From Physcomitrium patens (lineage: Eukaryota > Streptophyta > Bryopsida > Funariales > Funariaceae): 64,000 nucleotides of DNA. This document shows positions 1 to 10,565 of the stretch, piece by piece (the first letter of the stretch is position 1; every line of letters begins with the position of its first letter). The stretch lies in contig NC_037270.1 in the NCBI RefSeq assembly GCF_000002425.4, positions 3,199,680 through 3,263,679 on the forward strand. The letters are read 5' to 3'. The notes under the pieces were generated by a model, which was given only the letters and a program-made list of their open reading frames with translations, ran no database searches and was not told the origin of the DNA. The position numbers and the translations under genes are program-made.

Positions 1-1914
1 ATTTTAGGACCTAAACATTACAAAGTCTCTGCCATGTTAGATTCAGGAGTCTCAACGTGTTTTTTAGATGAAGAATTTACTAAATAACATAGAATATCTT
101 TAGTAAAGAAAACTAAACCTGTTCATGTAGAAGTCATAGATAGTCGTCCATTGTCTTCTAGAGATATTATTCATGAAATCTTTCCTATAGAAGTAATAAT
201 CAATGGTCATAATAGCTTTGTAGTATTTAATATCATTAGATCTCCCTCTAATCTAGTTATTTTAGATTTATCGTGGTTAGAAAAATACAACCCTCAAATA
301 GATTGGATTTCCCGAATTCTTACTTTCTCTAAAATTATAACTAACAATGTAGTTAATCAAGTATAGAGTCATAAGTCTAGATCAATTAAATCCGTATTTA
401 TAGGTGCAAAACCTTTCTTGCATGCTGCTATAAAAGAATCACCATATATTATTTATGCCACACCCGTTTCTAACAGTGCAAAGACTTTACGTGGCATTCC
501 AAGCCAATATCAAGAATTTCAAGATGTATTTGAAAAAAAAAATGCGGATACACTCCCGGAACATCGTCTCTATGATTACTCAATTGACCTTCAAGAAAGA
601 GAACAACCACCATTCGGACCAATCTACAGTTTATCACAAAATGAGTTGGTTGAACTCAAGGTGTATATTGAAGAAAATCTAGCCAAGAATTTCATATGCC
701 ATTCTAAATCTCTGGCAGGAGCTCTAAATCTATTTATGAAGAAAAAAGATGGATCATTGTAGATGTGTGTTGATTATCAAGGACTCAATAAGATTACCAT
801 CAAGAATAAGTAATCACTACCTTTAATATCTAGACTTCTTGATTAGCTGAATCAAGCTAAGATCTATGCAAAAATAGATCTTCGAAGAGCATATAATCTA
901 GTCCGCATCAAAAAAGGAGATGAATGGAAGACTGCATTTCGAACTAGGTATGGACATTTTGAATACAACGTCATGCCTTTTGGACTTACAAATACACCAA
1001 CAGCTTTTCAACGCCTAATGAATGATATATTTTGAGAGTTTTTGGACGATTTTGTAGTCTGTTATCTACATGACATCTTGATCTATTCTAAGAATCCAGA
1101 AGAACATGAATTTCATGTTCATCGTGTGTTACAAAAATTAAGAGATGCGAGACTCTATGCCAAGATAGAAAAGTGTGTATTCCACACTACTCAAGTCTAT
1201 TTCTTAGGTTATATCATTTCAAATGATGGACTTATGATGGATCCTAAGAAAGTTCAAACTATAATAGACTAGAAGATCCCAAAAATGGTAAGAGATGTCC
1301 AATGTTTTTTGAGATTTATCAACTATTATTAGATCTTCATCAAAGATTTCTCTCGAGTTGAAGCTCCACTTACATGTTTGACTTGTAAAGACAAACTCCA
1401 ATGGAATCAAGAGACGAAAGTTATTTTTGAATCTTTGAAGACAGTGTTTGTTTCTGCACCAATCTTGTATCACATTGATTTCTCCAAAGCATTCTTTATG
1501 GATACAGATGCATCGAACTTTGCTCTAGGTGCGGTTTTATCACAAATGGGAACAGATGACAAACTTCGTCTAATAGCCTTTCATTCAAGAAAATTCTCAG
1601 CAGCAGAAATCAATTATGAGATCCACAACAAAAAACTTCTTGCAATTATGGATTATTTTCAAGAATGGCACCATTATCTAGAAGGCGCTTCCAGTCTGGT
1701 CACCGTGTATATGGATCACAAGAACCTTGAATATTTTATGTCAAGACGCGTATTAAATCGTCGCCAAGCTCTTTGGAGCATGTCTTTATGAAGATTCGAA
1801 TTCATCATCACTTATCGGCCAAGAAAAAAACAAGGTTTATCCGATGCCTTGTCTAGACATTCTTATCTTGCACCAAAAGAAGGAGATGCAGCTTTTAAGC
1901 AACAAAGAACAGTT
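1..1914 (+). pseudogene. gypsy pol part 1: protease, RT and RNase H (copy 1)
   Basis: The protease C-terminal half is at about 1-366 (FLDEEFTK, then VIINGHNSFVVFN). A linker follows (FQDVFEKK), then RT at about 600-1370 with FGPIYSLSQNELVELK, PFGLTN and a catalytic box CYLHDILIYS. The family expects YLDD, so one catalytic aspartate has become His and the RT would be inactive. RNase H is at about 1450-1860 with FMDTDASNFALGAVLS and YMDHKNLEYFMS. In-frame stops occur at several places, for example just before MCVDY near 762 and after WSMSL near 1790. The pol frame is cut at 1914 by a solo LTR and resumes at 2456. Chromoviral homology is certain; loss of function follows from the stops. Confidence 0.92.
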
Positions 1915-2455
1915 TGTCAAGGACAAGAACTTGATGAAAGCTAAAGAGTAAGTGAGACTTTTCTCAAAAAGAAATAGGACAAAATAGAAATATGTATATT
2001 AAGAAAGAAACTGGAATGGCTATTGCCAAAATACAAGAAAAACTAGAGACCCTTGAAACTAGACTAGAAGCAAGAAAGGAGTTGACAAGAGTGAAGAGGG
2101 CTTCACTCTTGCCTCTATATATACTATCTAACTAGAAGCCACGTGGCGATGTTCTATAAGACCTCCAATATATGTTGACTTTCTAGGCCACATGCCTTTG
2201 CTTGCAAGGCAAGTTTTCTATGGATGGACCACGTAGTTAGCTTGTTCTTTAAGCTTCCAACATGTGTGGCACATGGCTAACTTGTTGACCAAGTTTCTAA
2301 CCTAAAAGTCAACTATAGACTCCTATAAAGTCAAAGCAGCGTCTATGAAGCTTCTAAGAAGCTTCTTTTGAAGATATTACACAATTAATCTATTTTTATC
2401 TACTTTTACATACTTTTATCTATTCATATAGGTAATTATATGTATGTCCGTGACA
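1915..2455 (-). repeat. Solo gypsy LTR inserted in copy 1 pol
   Basis: On the + strand it starts TGTCAAGGACAAG and ends GTCCGTGACA, the complement of the family LTR, so it points opposite to its host element. It is flanked on both sides by the identical 5-bp duplication CAGTT (1910-1914 and 2456-2460). Removing it rejoins the host RNase H-integrase linker, which is uninterrupted in copy 2. It carries the conserved TATA box and the CAAGAGTGAAG palindrome at 2086-2111. It most likely arose by LTR-LTR recombination of a full element. Confidence 0.93.
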
Positions 2456-3940
2456 CAGTTCTCTTGAAGTCGGAGCAATTTCATCTTCAAGCAATAAAAT
2501 TAACATTGATTGTTGATTTAACTTTTCTTAAGTAAGTCCAGTTAAGTATGTTTTTAGACCCTCTTGTTTATGATATCAAGAATAATTCTTCTAAATCTCA
2601 TGATCCCTCTAAATTTGAATTCAAGAATAACCTACTCTATTTTGAAGGACGCCTATATATTCCAGAAGGAGAAGCACGTTTACGTGTTCTTAAAGCTCGT
2701 CACGACTTTCCAGCAGCAGGACATTTTAGATATAATAAGACTTTAGAGCTGATATCTAGGGATTTTTGGTGGTCTTAAATGTGAAAGGTAATTAAAGATT
2801 TTGTATAATCATGTGATGTTTGCTGAAGATCGAAAACTCCTCGTCATCGACGTTTTGGGCCTCTTCAGCCATTATCCATTCCAGAACAACCATGGTCTTC
2901 TATTTCTATGGACTTCATTACGAATCTTCCAATCTCAGGTTCTTATGACTCTATATTCGTGATAGTAGATCGTTTTACTAAGATGGCACATTTTGTATCA
3001 TGTACAAAATCTATCACAGGTGAAGAAACAGCTAAGCTCTTTCTTGACAATATCTATCACTATCATGGATTCCCCAGGATATTATATCAGATAGGGGAAC
3101 TCAATTTGTATCAAGATTTTGGCGGACTCTTTTTAAGATTCTTAAAGTGGATATAAAACTATCTTCGGCATTCCATCCTCAAACTGATGGACAAACGGAG
3201 CATGTTAATCAAGTTTTAGAGCAATATTTAAGATGTACCATTAATTACCAACAAGATGATTGGACAACTCTTTTGCCATTGGTAGAGTTTGCTTACAATA
3301 ACATGGTACATTCTTCTACAAAACAAACACCTTTTTTTGCTAATTATGGTTATCATCTATGACTTGATACTTTTGACTTTTCAAAAGTTGATAATCCTGT
3401 TGCGAAAGATTTCGCAATACATTTATCAGAGCTACATGCAATGATGAAGGCACAGGCTCAAGAACAACAAAAAGTCAATGCAGATATCTATCAAAAGGAA
3501 AAATCACCATTCCTCTTGGGTGATAAGGTATGGCTACTTCGTCGTAATATCAAGACCACTCGTCCTTGTGACAAGTTGGACTATCGAAGACTTAGACCAT
3601 TTTCTATTTCTGCACAAATCAATCCAGTTGCATATCGTTTACATCTACCGGAGTCAATGAAAATCCATCCAGTATTTCTTTATATCTCTTCTTGAACCAT
3701 ATAAGATAGTGGACATATCAAGAAGATCACAAGCTCTACCTCCTCCTATAGAAGTGGACAATAATGAAGAGTTTGAAGTAGAAGAAGTCTTAGATTCAAG
3801 GCGGCACCAAAATAAATTAGAATATCTTGTCCATTAGTGCGGATATGATATTAGTGAACGCACATCGGAGCTAATAAAGAATCTTACAAATGCAACAAAG
3901 GTGGTGGAGGCTTTTCATCGATGACATCCATCAAAATCAA
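2456..3940 (+). pseudogene. gypsy pol part 2: integrase and chromodomain (copy 1)
   Basis: This is the continuation of pol after the solo LTR. The HHCC zinc-binding N-terminus spans about 2548-2830 (ARHDFPAAGHFRYNKT, then degraded CDVC). The integrase core starts near 2908 (MDFITNLPISG, IVDRFTKMAHF) with the second catalytic segment mutated near 3100 and the Glu segment at [15 protein letters not shown]. The C-terminal part (KVWLLRRNIKTTRPCDKLDYR, HPVFLYISS) leads into a chromodomain at about 3770-3890 (EVEEVLDSR, then W/YxxHW-type core and the NLTNATK end). Frameshifts near 3150 and 3690 and stops break the frame. In living chromoviruses this domain directs integration towards marked chromatin; here it is relic sequence. 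Confidence 0.9.
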
Positions 3941-4039
3941 GATGAAAACCTTCTTTATAAAAGAAACAACATCTAGGCAAGATAACATTCTACTTTCAAT
4001 TCTTCTTCGTAGCTTCTTTGTAGTTGTGACGTTCAAGAG

Positions 4040-4462
4040 ATGGAGAACCAACAACCAGTGGATTCGACTCAAGAGCCTTCATTTGTTGACCTGTCGAATG
4101 AGACATTACGATTGTCACAACCTTCAAGACGACGTAATCGAGATGAAGATCTTCAAGAACGACATATTCTTCCTCGAATAGATGGCGAGATACAACGTGT
4201 TTGGTATCACGATTTGGGAAGGGACTCTTGATGTTTAGTGATTGTGCTAGAGATAGGAACAACTCCTGATGGTATTCCAAATATTCTATTCGAAGGAAGT
4301 TACAAAGGCCTCAACAATGATCAAATAATTGGGTGGTCTTCCCGCCCTGGTATGGGATACTACCGATGGTTGAGAGGCCCTATCAATCATCTTCGAAGAG
4401 AACAAAGATCAGAGTATGTGGCAAATACAATTCGTCGCATCATAGATTTCTTCAACATATGA
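4040..4462 (+). pseudogene. Extra ORF (ORF2) downstream of pol, copy 1
   Basis: A 423-nt reading frame starts at ATG 4040 ([14 protein letters not shown]), 100-150 bp after the chromodomain, and ends with TGA at 4460-4462. It is broken only by one TGA at 4229-4231. The predicted product is about 140 aa, hydrophilic, with an Arg-rich N-terminal half (SRRRNRDEDLQERH) and a C-terminal half containing GIPNILFEGSY, GWSSRPGMGYYRWL and INHLRREQR. I see no membrane segment, signal peptide or zinc knuckle and recognise no family. The same frame with exactly 423 nt is in copy 2 (25637-26059) and copy 4 (62931-63353). It may be an accessory protein or a former pol C-terminal extension. Confidence 0.6.
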
Positions 4463-4489
4463 TGACCGCTCCTCGTGGAACTCGTCCCT

Positions 4490-4500
4490 AGAAGGGAGGG
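4490..4500 (+). other. Polypurine tract of gypsy copy 1
   Basis: A purine run (AGAAGGGAGGG) lies three bases before the 3' LTR. This is the expected plus-strand primer position for an LTR retrotransposon. Copy 2 has the same tract, with its G run greatly lengthened. Confidence 0.75.
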
Positions 4501-4503
4501 TAA

Positions 4504-5066
4504 TATCACAGACATAATCATATAAGCTAGTAATTACATATACAAATAGGTAGAAATAAGTAAAAGTAGGTAAAAATAAGTAAATTCTATAGTATTTAAT
4601 ATGAAAGCTTCCTAAAAGCTTCATAGATGCTGCTTTGACTTTATAAGTGTCTTTAATTGATTTTTTGGATTAAAAACGTGGTCAACAAGTTGGCCATGTA
4701 CCACACATGTTATTAGCTTGAAGATCAAGCTAACTATGTGGCCCACACGTAAAAAAACTTGCCTTATAAGTCAAGGCATGTGTTCTATAAAGTCAACACA
4801 TATTGGAGGTCCTATAGAACGTCGCCACGTAGCCCCTAGTTAGATAGTATATATGGAGACAAGAGTGAAGGTTTCTTCACTCTTGTTAACTCCTTTCTTG
4901 CTTCTAGTCTAGTCTCAAGGGTCTCTAGTTTTCTTGTCTTTTGGCAATAGCCATTCCAGTTTCTCTTTCAATATATATATTTGTTTATATATATTTTGTT
5001 ACCTCTCTTTGAGTGAAGGCTCATTTGTCTGAATTGTTTTTTTTTATCGAATTCTTGTCCTTGATA
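4504..5066 (+). repeat. 3' LTR of gypsy copy 1
   Basis: It starts TATCACAGACATAATC and ends near CTTGTCCTTGATA, matching the copy 2 LTRs read in element orientation. It contains the conserved TATA-like TATATATGGAGAC and the palindrome CAAGAGTGAAG/CTTCACTCTTG at 4860-4885. The usual TG start reads TA here. The flank cannot be tested for a target duplication because the other end lies outside the window. Confidence 0.88.
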
Positions 5067-5382
5067 CAAGGTCAAAATATAAAATATTTCTTTATATAGA
5101 ATATTCATTCTATCTTATATTATTTGAAGTTTTACATAATCAACCTTTTGATTGAATTATTGCTTGATTCTTTAATTCGATATTTATAGATGCTATGTCT
5201 AACAATTAAATTTATATTTTCTCTTGGTGATGAATATGTAATAATTCAAAATATTATCCAACAGCATCAAAAATAGTTTAAAGATCTTTGTAATTTATAA
5301 AAATATTTTGTAGTTATAGACGAGGTAGTAAAACTAATAATATTTACTAGATGATATTGACCATGGAAATGAACCATAGATA

Positions 5383-5399
<17 letters not shown>
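5067..5399. other. AT-rich spacer with an AATA microsatellite
   Basis: No gene is seen. It holds a short AATA repeat at about 5381-5411. Its right part may contain the decayed C-terminal end of the adjacent MULE transposase read on the - strand. Confidence 0.6.
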
Positions 5400-5413
<14 letters not shown>

Positions 5414-6720
5414 CCAATTTGTTGCATGATTTGAATTTTGTAGTTTTACACTATTCTTGACATCTTTATTAATATATTAGTACAAGAATTAACTTTGAAA
5501 ATCTTTGATGCAGACTTAAACTATTCAAAGATAAGGTTAAGAGTATATATTGATATTCTTTTTACAACATTTGTGAGAAAAAGATAGAATGTTGGTAGCA
5601 AACACTAATCTTTTTTTTACAAATGTTGCGTATTTATCTCCTTTGTTGTGTTTTCAAAAAATTGAGATAAAGAAATTTGTACCTTTCATAAATCTTTAAT
5701 GGAAACTCTTAAATATAATATAAGAATAGAATATTGACCTTTAACTCTAGAAGTAGTAACACTTCTATAGTGAAGATATTAATTTATTGAGGCTTTAACA
5801 AAGCATTGTTTTTGTGGTATCCATGTATTTTGCAAATACTTAATAATTGCATTAATTAATATGGTAGTATACTTGGTAGAAAGTGCAATCCACTCTTCAT
5901 AGTAATGTTCTTAAGAAGTAGAATTTATGACATTGTTCCTATTTGCTAAGAATATAGACCAACTTCTTTTTGCATCTGAAACAAAATATCTTTTGGAATT
6001 TATTATTATTTTTTTAAATATGCCATACATAAAATAAAATATTAAAAGTAAAAAAATACTTTTAATAGAATTTATTAATGCAAGATCTCTATTAGACCTA
6101 ATACAGATGGATCTGATATTTTCATACAATTATAGCAATTGTATCAATGTCCAACAAAAAATAATCTTTGTCCCTTTTTAGAAGAAAACAACAATCACTA
6201 TGAAAGAAGTATTAAAACTTGTAATTTCTACTACATGCAGATTGGCATCTTAAATCAATTTTTTTTATAAGTGCAATCCATGATAATAGAAGATGTGTAT
6301 CTTTTAACTAAATCAACACATTTTGCATATGCAACAAAAAGTGAAGTTATCTTATTTTCATCATGAATGTATATTGATAACCATCGTCTTATAGAATATC
6401 CTTAAGAGAGAAGATGGGAGCACAACAATCAAGTGCAATTTTATATAAATTTTGATATTTATTGTAAATAGTGTGAGGATTTTTCTCATGTATAGCTATC
6501 ACAATATTTTTTTGGTGGTACACTTACTGAAATCAGGTGCGTTTTCATTTCCTTCTCTACAGGTTGAAGTCATCTAACAAATACATGTTCAATAATAGAA
6601 AAAATCCACTCCTCTTATTTCTTTTGATTCCTTTAATGATATAAGATAAAATTTACAGTTACAACTATTTTTTGTCATTGTGGATTGATTGAAAAGAAGA
6701 TGAAGTAGTAAAGAGGAGAA
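5400..6720 (-). pseudogene. MULE (FAR1/FHY3-like) transposase relic
   Basis: Read on the - strand with frames joined by eye, this stretch gives the order of motifs seen in MULE transposases. Near 6300 is SSIIMDCTYK (family: the first catalytic Asp in D-x-TY-K-TN), followed by FKMP. Near 6110-5911 is NRDLALINSIKSIF, KNI-type residues, KRYFVSDAKRSWSIF and NNVINSTS (family: the second-Asp region and the WHI.KN block). Near 5860-5700 is NTWIPQKQCF and HYRSVTTSRVKGQ (family: the TSRVEG-type block). Weaker similarity to the C-terminal SWIM region extends to about 5400. Many stops and frameshifts show a long-dead copy. The family is related to plant FAR1/FHY3 regulators, but nothing suggests domestication here. 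I could not define terminal inverted repeats. Confidence 0.7.
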
Positions 6721-6806
6721 AAGGGTAACAAAGGTATGGTTTTAATGGATTTTCAGTTACTACTACCACTGCTACTATTTACGACAATGAAATATTAAAA
6801 AATTAA

Positions 6807-7760
6807 TTAATTAAAAATATGACATGGCACCGGAATAGAATCCCCCCTGACCCTGAGCGCACATGGACTCTGACAATGCACTGTGATGGATGAACGAGTA
6901 ATTCTCTCATTCATCCACATATGCATCCATCCATTCACCCATCCCTGACAGTGGGCCGGGCATGTGAACGAGGTGGTGGGGAACGCGTACCCTATGGGGA
7001 TTGATGAGGTTCCCAAGTGTCCCAGAGAGTGGAGCCCCCACGGCACTACTAGTCTCTCTCTCCCATTTGTGGCATTTAGTTATCATGTCCCCCATCACTT
7101 TAAAGCCAGGTACTCCCTGGTGTTCCCCTGAAGTTCCCTTGACGTTCTCCTGGCTCGTTCCTCACCCCACCACTCCCCAAATTGTATGCATCTCACAAGT
7201 AGCGTCTGTTGATGGGACCACATGAGTGGGCACCACCTGAATAGACGACGTGTCATATCCCCCCAGTCCCAGGGCCAGGAGTGTGACTTGGGAGAGCTTC
7301 GAGGTCTTCGTCGTCGTCGTGGTCTTCATCGTGGTCTTCATAGTCTTCATGATCACATGGTGTGGATCACTCAGAACTCTGCCTTGCCTGCCCGTGATGT
7401 TCGTACTGCCCGAGGAAGAGTTGAGTTGGGTAGTGGGGGTTTTTGCTGAATGGGCTGGACTGGTCGGGCTGCCCGTGAAGAAACATATATGGTTGGGATT
7501 GTAAATACAGCTGGGCTGGCTGGCTTTGTGCTTGACCGACTGCCATACTCCCTGTCTTATGCCAACTGATCACTCAAGTTAGTGGAGATCCTGCCAAGGC
7601 CTGCCCCCCCCCCCTGCCCTGCCCTGCCTGCAGCAGTGAAGACCCATCATCACCATTGAGCTGATTGAATGCAAAAAGCTTAGCTCAGCCAGCACTGGGT
7701 TTTGCAAGCCTTTTCTTTTTTCTTTTTTTAGTTGAACGAAATCGACATTTTGACTGGTCA
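6807..7760. other. GC-rich island without a recognised gene
   Basis: The base composition jumps from strongly AT-rich to clearly GC-rich between about 6810 and 7760 and then falls back. It holds a GTCGTCGTCGTGG-type simple repeat near 7310-7350 and a C run near 7607. Open frames occur on both strands, but none has a recognisable domain or splice structure, and they overlap on opposite strands as expected of GC-rich noncoding DNA. It could be a promoter, a long noncoding RNA exon or a fragment of an unrecognised gene. Confidence 0.5.
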
Positions 7761-10345
7761 TAGTTTGATTTAGACATTGGGTGTGTAGGAGGATTGACTA
7801 GTGTGTAAGTTGATATTAGAATTTACGTTTTTATCTTCTTCTATTGTTTTTTTTAAACTATAAGGAGGATATTTAGTAGATAACAATTCAATGTACTCAA
7901 TGTCATAACAATATGCATGTCTCTGAAACTCATCTTATGATTTGTGGTGGCAATATTCGATTCTTAAAGCAAACAGAGAAGTGTATTTTATTTTGTTATA
8001 ATCAAGAGGAATTAACTTGATGGTAGGAAAATATTTAAGTATACTCAAATTTTGTATTCAAGAGATGGAAATAAAACAAGGTATTTGAAGGGAGTAAAAT
8101 AATTAAATTTGAACTATTAGTGTATAAGGTGAATAATTTGTATGAGAAGTTTATTAGAACAACATAGAATTGTAATAATTTGTAGATTTATAAAATAAAG
8201 TAAAATTGATGTACTATTTAAGGACTATAGAATGGAAGATTGAATTTAAAATAAAATAAGAAATATTCTAGAATTTTTAGTGTTGTAAATTCAAGAGACA
8301 TTGCTAATATGGTTTAAAACTTGTGTAAGAAAAATTGAGCTTTAATTTAATTTAGTTTATAAAATGTAACATTATTAAAATCTATACATCATTCAGTGAG
8401 TTTTTCTTTTTCTCTTTCTTTTTCAATTTTTTCAATTTTAATGTTTTTACACTACTTTTTCTTTTCTTTTCTCTTCTTTTCTTTCTTAACATCTACATTC
8501 ATAGAAAAATCAATACAATCATTTTTTAAAGTTTATGTTAAGTCATTTTGCTAAAACAAAGCCCTTGTAAACTTTTAGTACTTCTAAGAAAATATACAAT
8601 TATCTTGTTTTGTTTTGTTTTGTTTTTTTTTGTTTTTTTTCCTAATTACAATCCAGTTTATATCTCATATTTCCTTATTTCCACCTTTAAATGATCCATT
8701 TTCCTAACATTTATACCTGGAAGAAATAGTTTTATAATGCCTTGTTCTCAATTGTACCAAACCACTACTAATTCTACAAATTATAACATAGACTTTTTTT
8801 CCCCCACTCTTTGGTTTCATGGGCAGTTATAAGGAAAAATGGTACACAATCCTTCACTTTCACAACTCTACATGGTTGGAGCCTTAGCTACATACTGCTT
8901 TTGCTTGCAAGAGCTCCAAGTACAGAAGGCCCAAAGCTGGAGAGTTCCATTGTCCATATCCTTAAAATATTCTAATTAGTGCTAAATTAAAGTTTTGAAA
9001 GCAATTACTGGAGTGGGAACCTCAGTCACAGAATTCAGCTTGCCTACTTATTTACGAGATACATTTATGCAGCAGAGGTACCTGCTGCAGTGAGCATCTC
9101 CTGGCCTTAAACCCTAAAAGCTGCAGCTTTCAAGCTTGATGGGCCCCCAAATTCATACCCTATTTTTCCATCTGGAGTATGCTGTTAATTGTGGATATAC
9201 ATATATACATATTTAAAGATAAGAACATTTATTTGTTGTGGACAAGCAACACTTAAGTGGAACGTTAATGGGTCCTAAAAGCAAGTGCAAATTTAACCAT
9301 TCTAGAGGCCTCTTTGGTACAGCTCATGAAAAAATGATATATTTTTAAATTTGTTTTTATTTCCTTAGTAATTAATAAGAGATAAAAATATTGGTGTACC
9401 TCCCAAAATGTACAGTATAAGTAAGATTTTAATTGTAATAAACTACCAATCATCATGCTTCTACTGTGTATGAAAAGGAGTAAGCATGAAACAAGGCATC
9501 CAAAGATGTTATTGTTATTGTGGAGTTATGGAAAAGAGACAAATAAAGTGTATGTGGTAATGTAGGATGTGATAACTATGTAATAATAGATGGTAGTTTG
9601 AACTTGATTGATTTATCTAATGTAAAGCATGTTTTCATGTGCCTATACATGATAAATGATTGTAGGATTTGGAGATTGACACCAAAAAAAAGTAGTTGAA
9701 AAAATTGGAGATGCAAATTTCATCAATGAAATGTAACGTTTATTTTTAAATGGGTGAGTTAGCATCTTAAATCAATTTACCAATTCATCAATAAAATGAA
9801 AAGCCTTCAAGTTTGAAAAGATAAAAAAAATTATTTAAACATATTCAAACAAGTTAAAGTTAGTTTTCAGCAAAACTTTTCACTTGCTTTAATATATATA
9901 TATATATATATTATCATGTATTTAATGAACTTCTACACAAACTGGTGAAGGTACACATTTTAAGGAAGTAAATGCAATTGAACCATGTAAATCCAACTTT
10001 TGAAAAAAGTGGGAGAGAAGGCTACATTTGTTTTTGAAAATGGTTTCTATTGGCATAAAAAAAGTTGCACATGATGAGCTAAGAACCTAATCAGAAAAAA
10101 ATAGATAGAAATATGTATTTTTTCCTTCAAATTAGTATGTTTTATATTTTAATTAATCAAAAATAAAATTAAGAAGTTATAGATTGAGTTTTTTTTTTTT
10201 TTTTTATAGCAAAATGATTCATCAACAATCTATGACCCTCAAAATTCATCCATTAACCATTTAACAAAATAAAAGCTTCAAAAACATTTGATAATCCATT
10301 CCACAAAGGTCATGCACATAACCACATGAATATATATATATATAT
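7761..10345. other. AT-rich intergenic stretch
   Basis: I see no gene. Simple repeats include a TTTTG-type run at about 8598-8640, a TA run at 9893-9910 and T runs near 10190. A small, less AT-rich patch at about 8870-9170 contains the motif AAACCCTAAA (a telo-box-like sequence often found in plant promoters), but no reading frame. Confidence 0.6.
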
Positions 10346-10546
10346 AGACACATTTATAGGAGAATGTTAAATAGACCAAGATTTTTACTAAATTGACCTA
10401 CCCATGATGAAGAATATAATAATCATGATGAATGTGGTTGGTTTTCATTGATTTTAGATCTAGTAGTGGAGAAATGAATGATTTGGATGAATGGGTCAAT
10501 TTAATAAAAACTTGGATCTATTTAACATTCTCCTATGTGTGTATCT
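10346..10546. mobile_element. MITE-like foldback element flanked by TA repeats
   Basis: The left arm at 10346-10397 (TAGGAGAATGTTAAATAGA, then CAAG.TTTTTA.TAAATTGACC) is nearly the reverse complement of the right arm at 10492-10546 (GGGTCAATTTAATAAAAAC, TCTATTTAACATTCTCCTA). The arms are over 50 bp long. The body is about 200 bp, has no coding capacity and is bordered on both sides by TA repeats, fitting insertion at TA. It is probably a non-autonomous DNA transposon; its superfamily is not determined. Confidence 0.65.
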
Positions 10547-10565
10547 ATATATATATATATATATA

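Larger units (their letters stand above)
1..5066 (+). mobile_element. Ty3/gypsy chromovirus, copy 1 (5' part outside window)
   Basis: The window opens inside the protease region of an LTR retrotransposon. Reading rightwards it has aspartic protease, reverse transcriptase, RNase H, zinc-binding and core integrase, a chromodomain, an extra ORF, a polypurine tract and a 3' LTR. The order PR-RT-RH-IN defines Ty3/gypsy, and the C-terminal chromodomain places it among chromoviruses. It aligns along its length with copy 2 at 25022-31422 on the other strand. The 5' LTR, leader and gag lie left of the window, so its target duplication cannot be read. Several in-frame stops show it is dead. Confidence 0.93.

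Noticed and set aside
3996-4280. Antisense open frame (94 codons) also open in copies 2 and 4
   Set aside because: It is the complement of the extra ORF. A joint explanation by the sense frame with its ATG, identical 423-nt length and position after pol is simpler, and no antisense promoter is visible.
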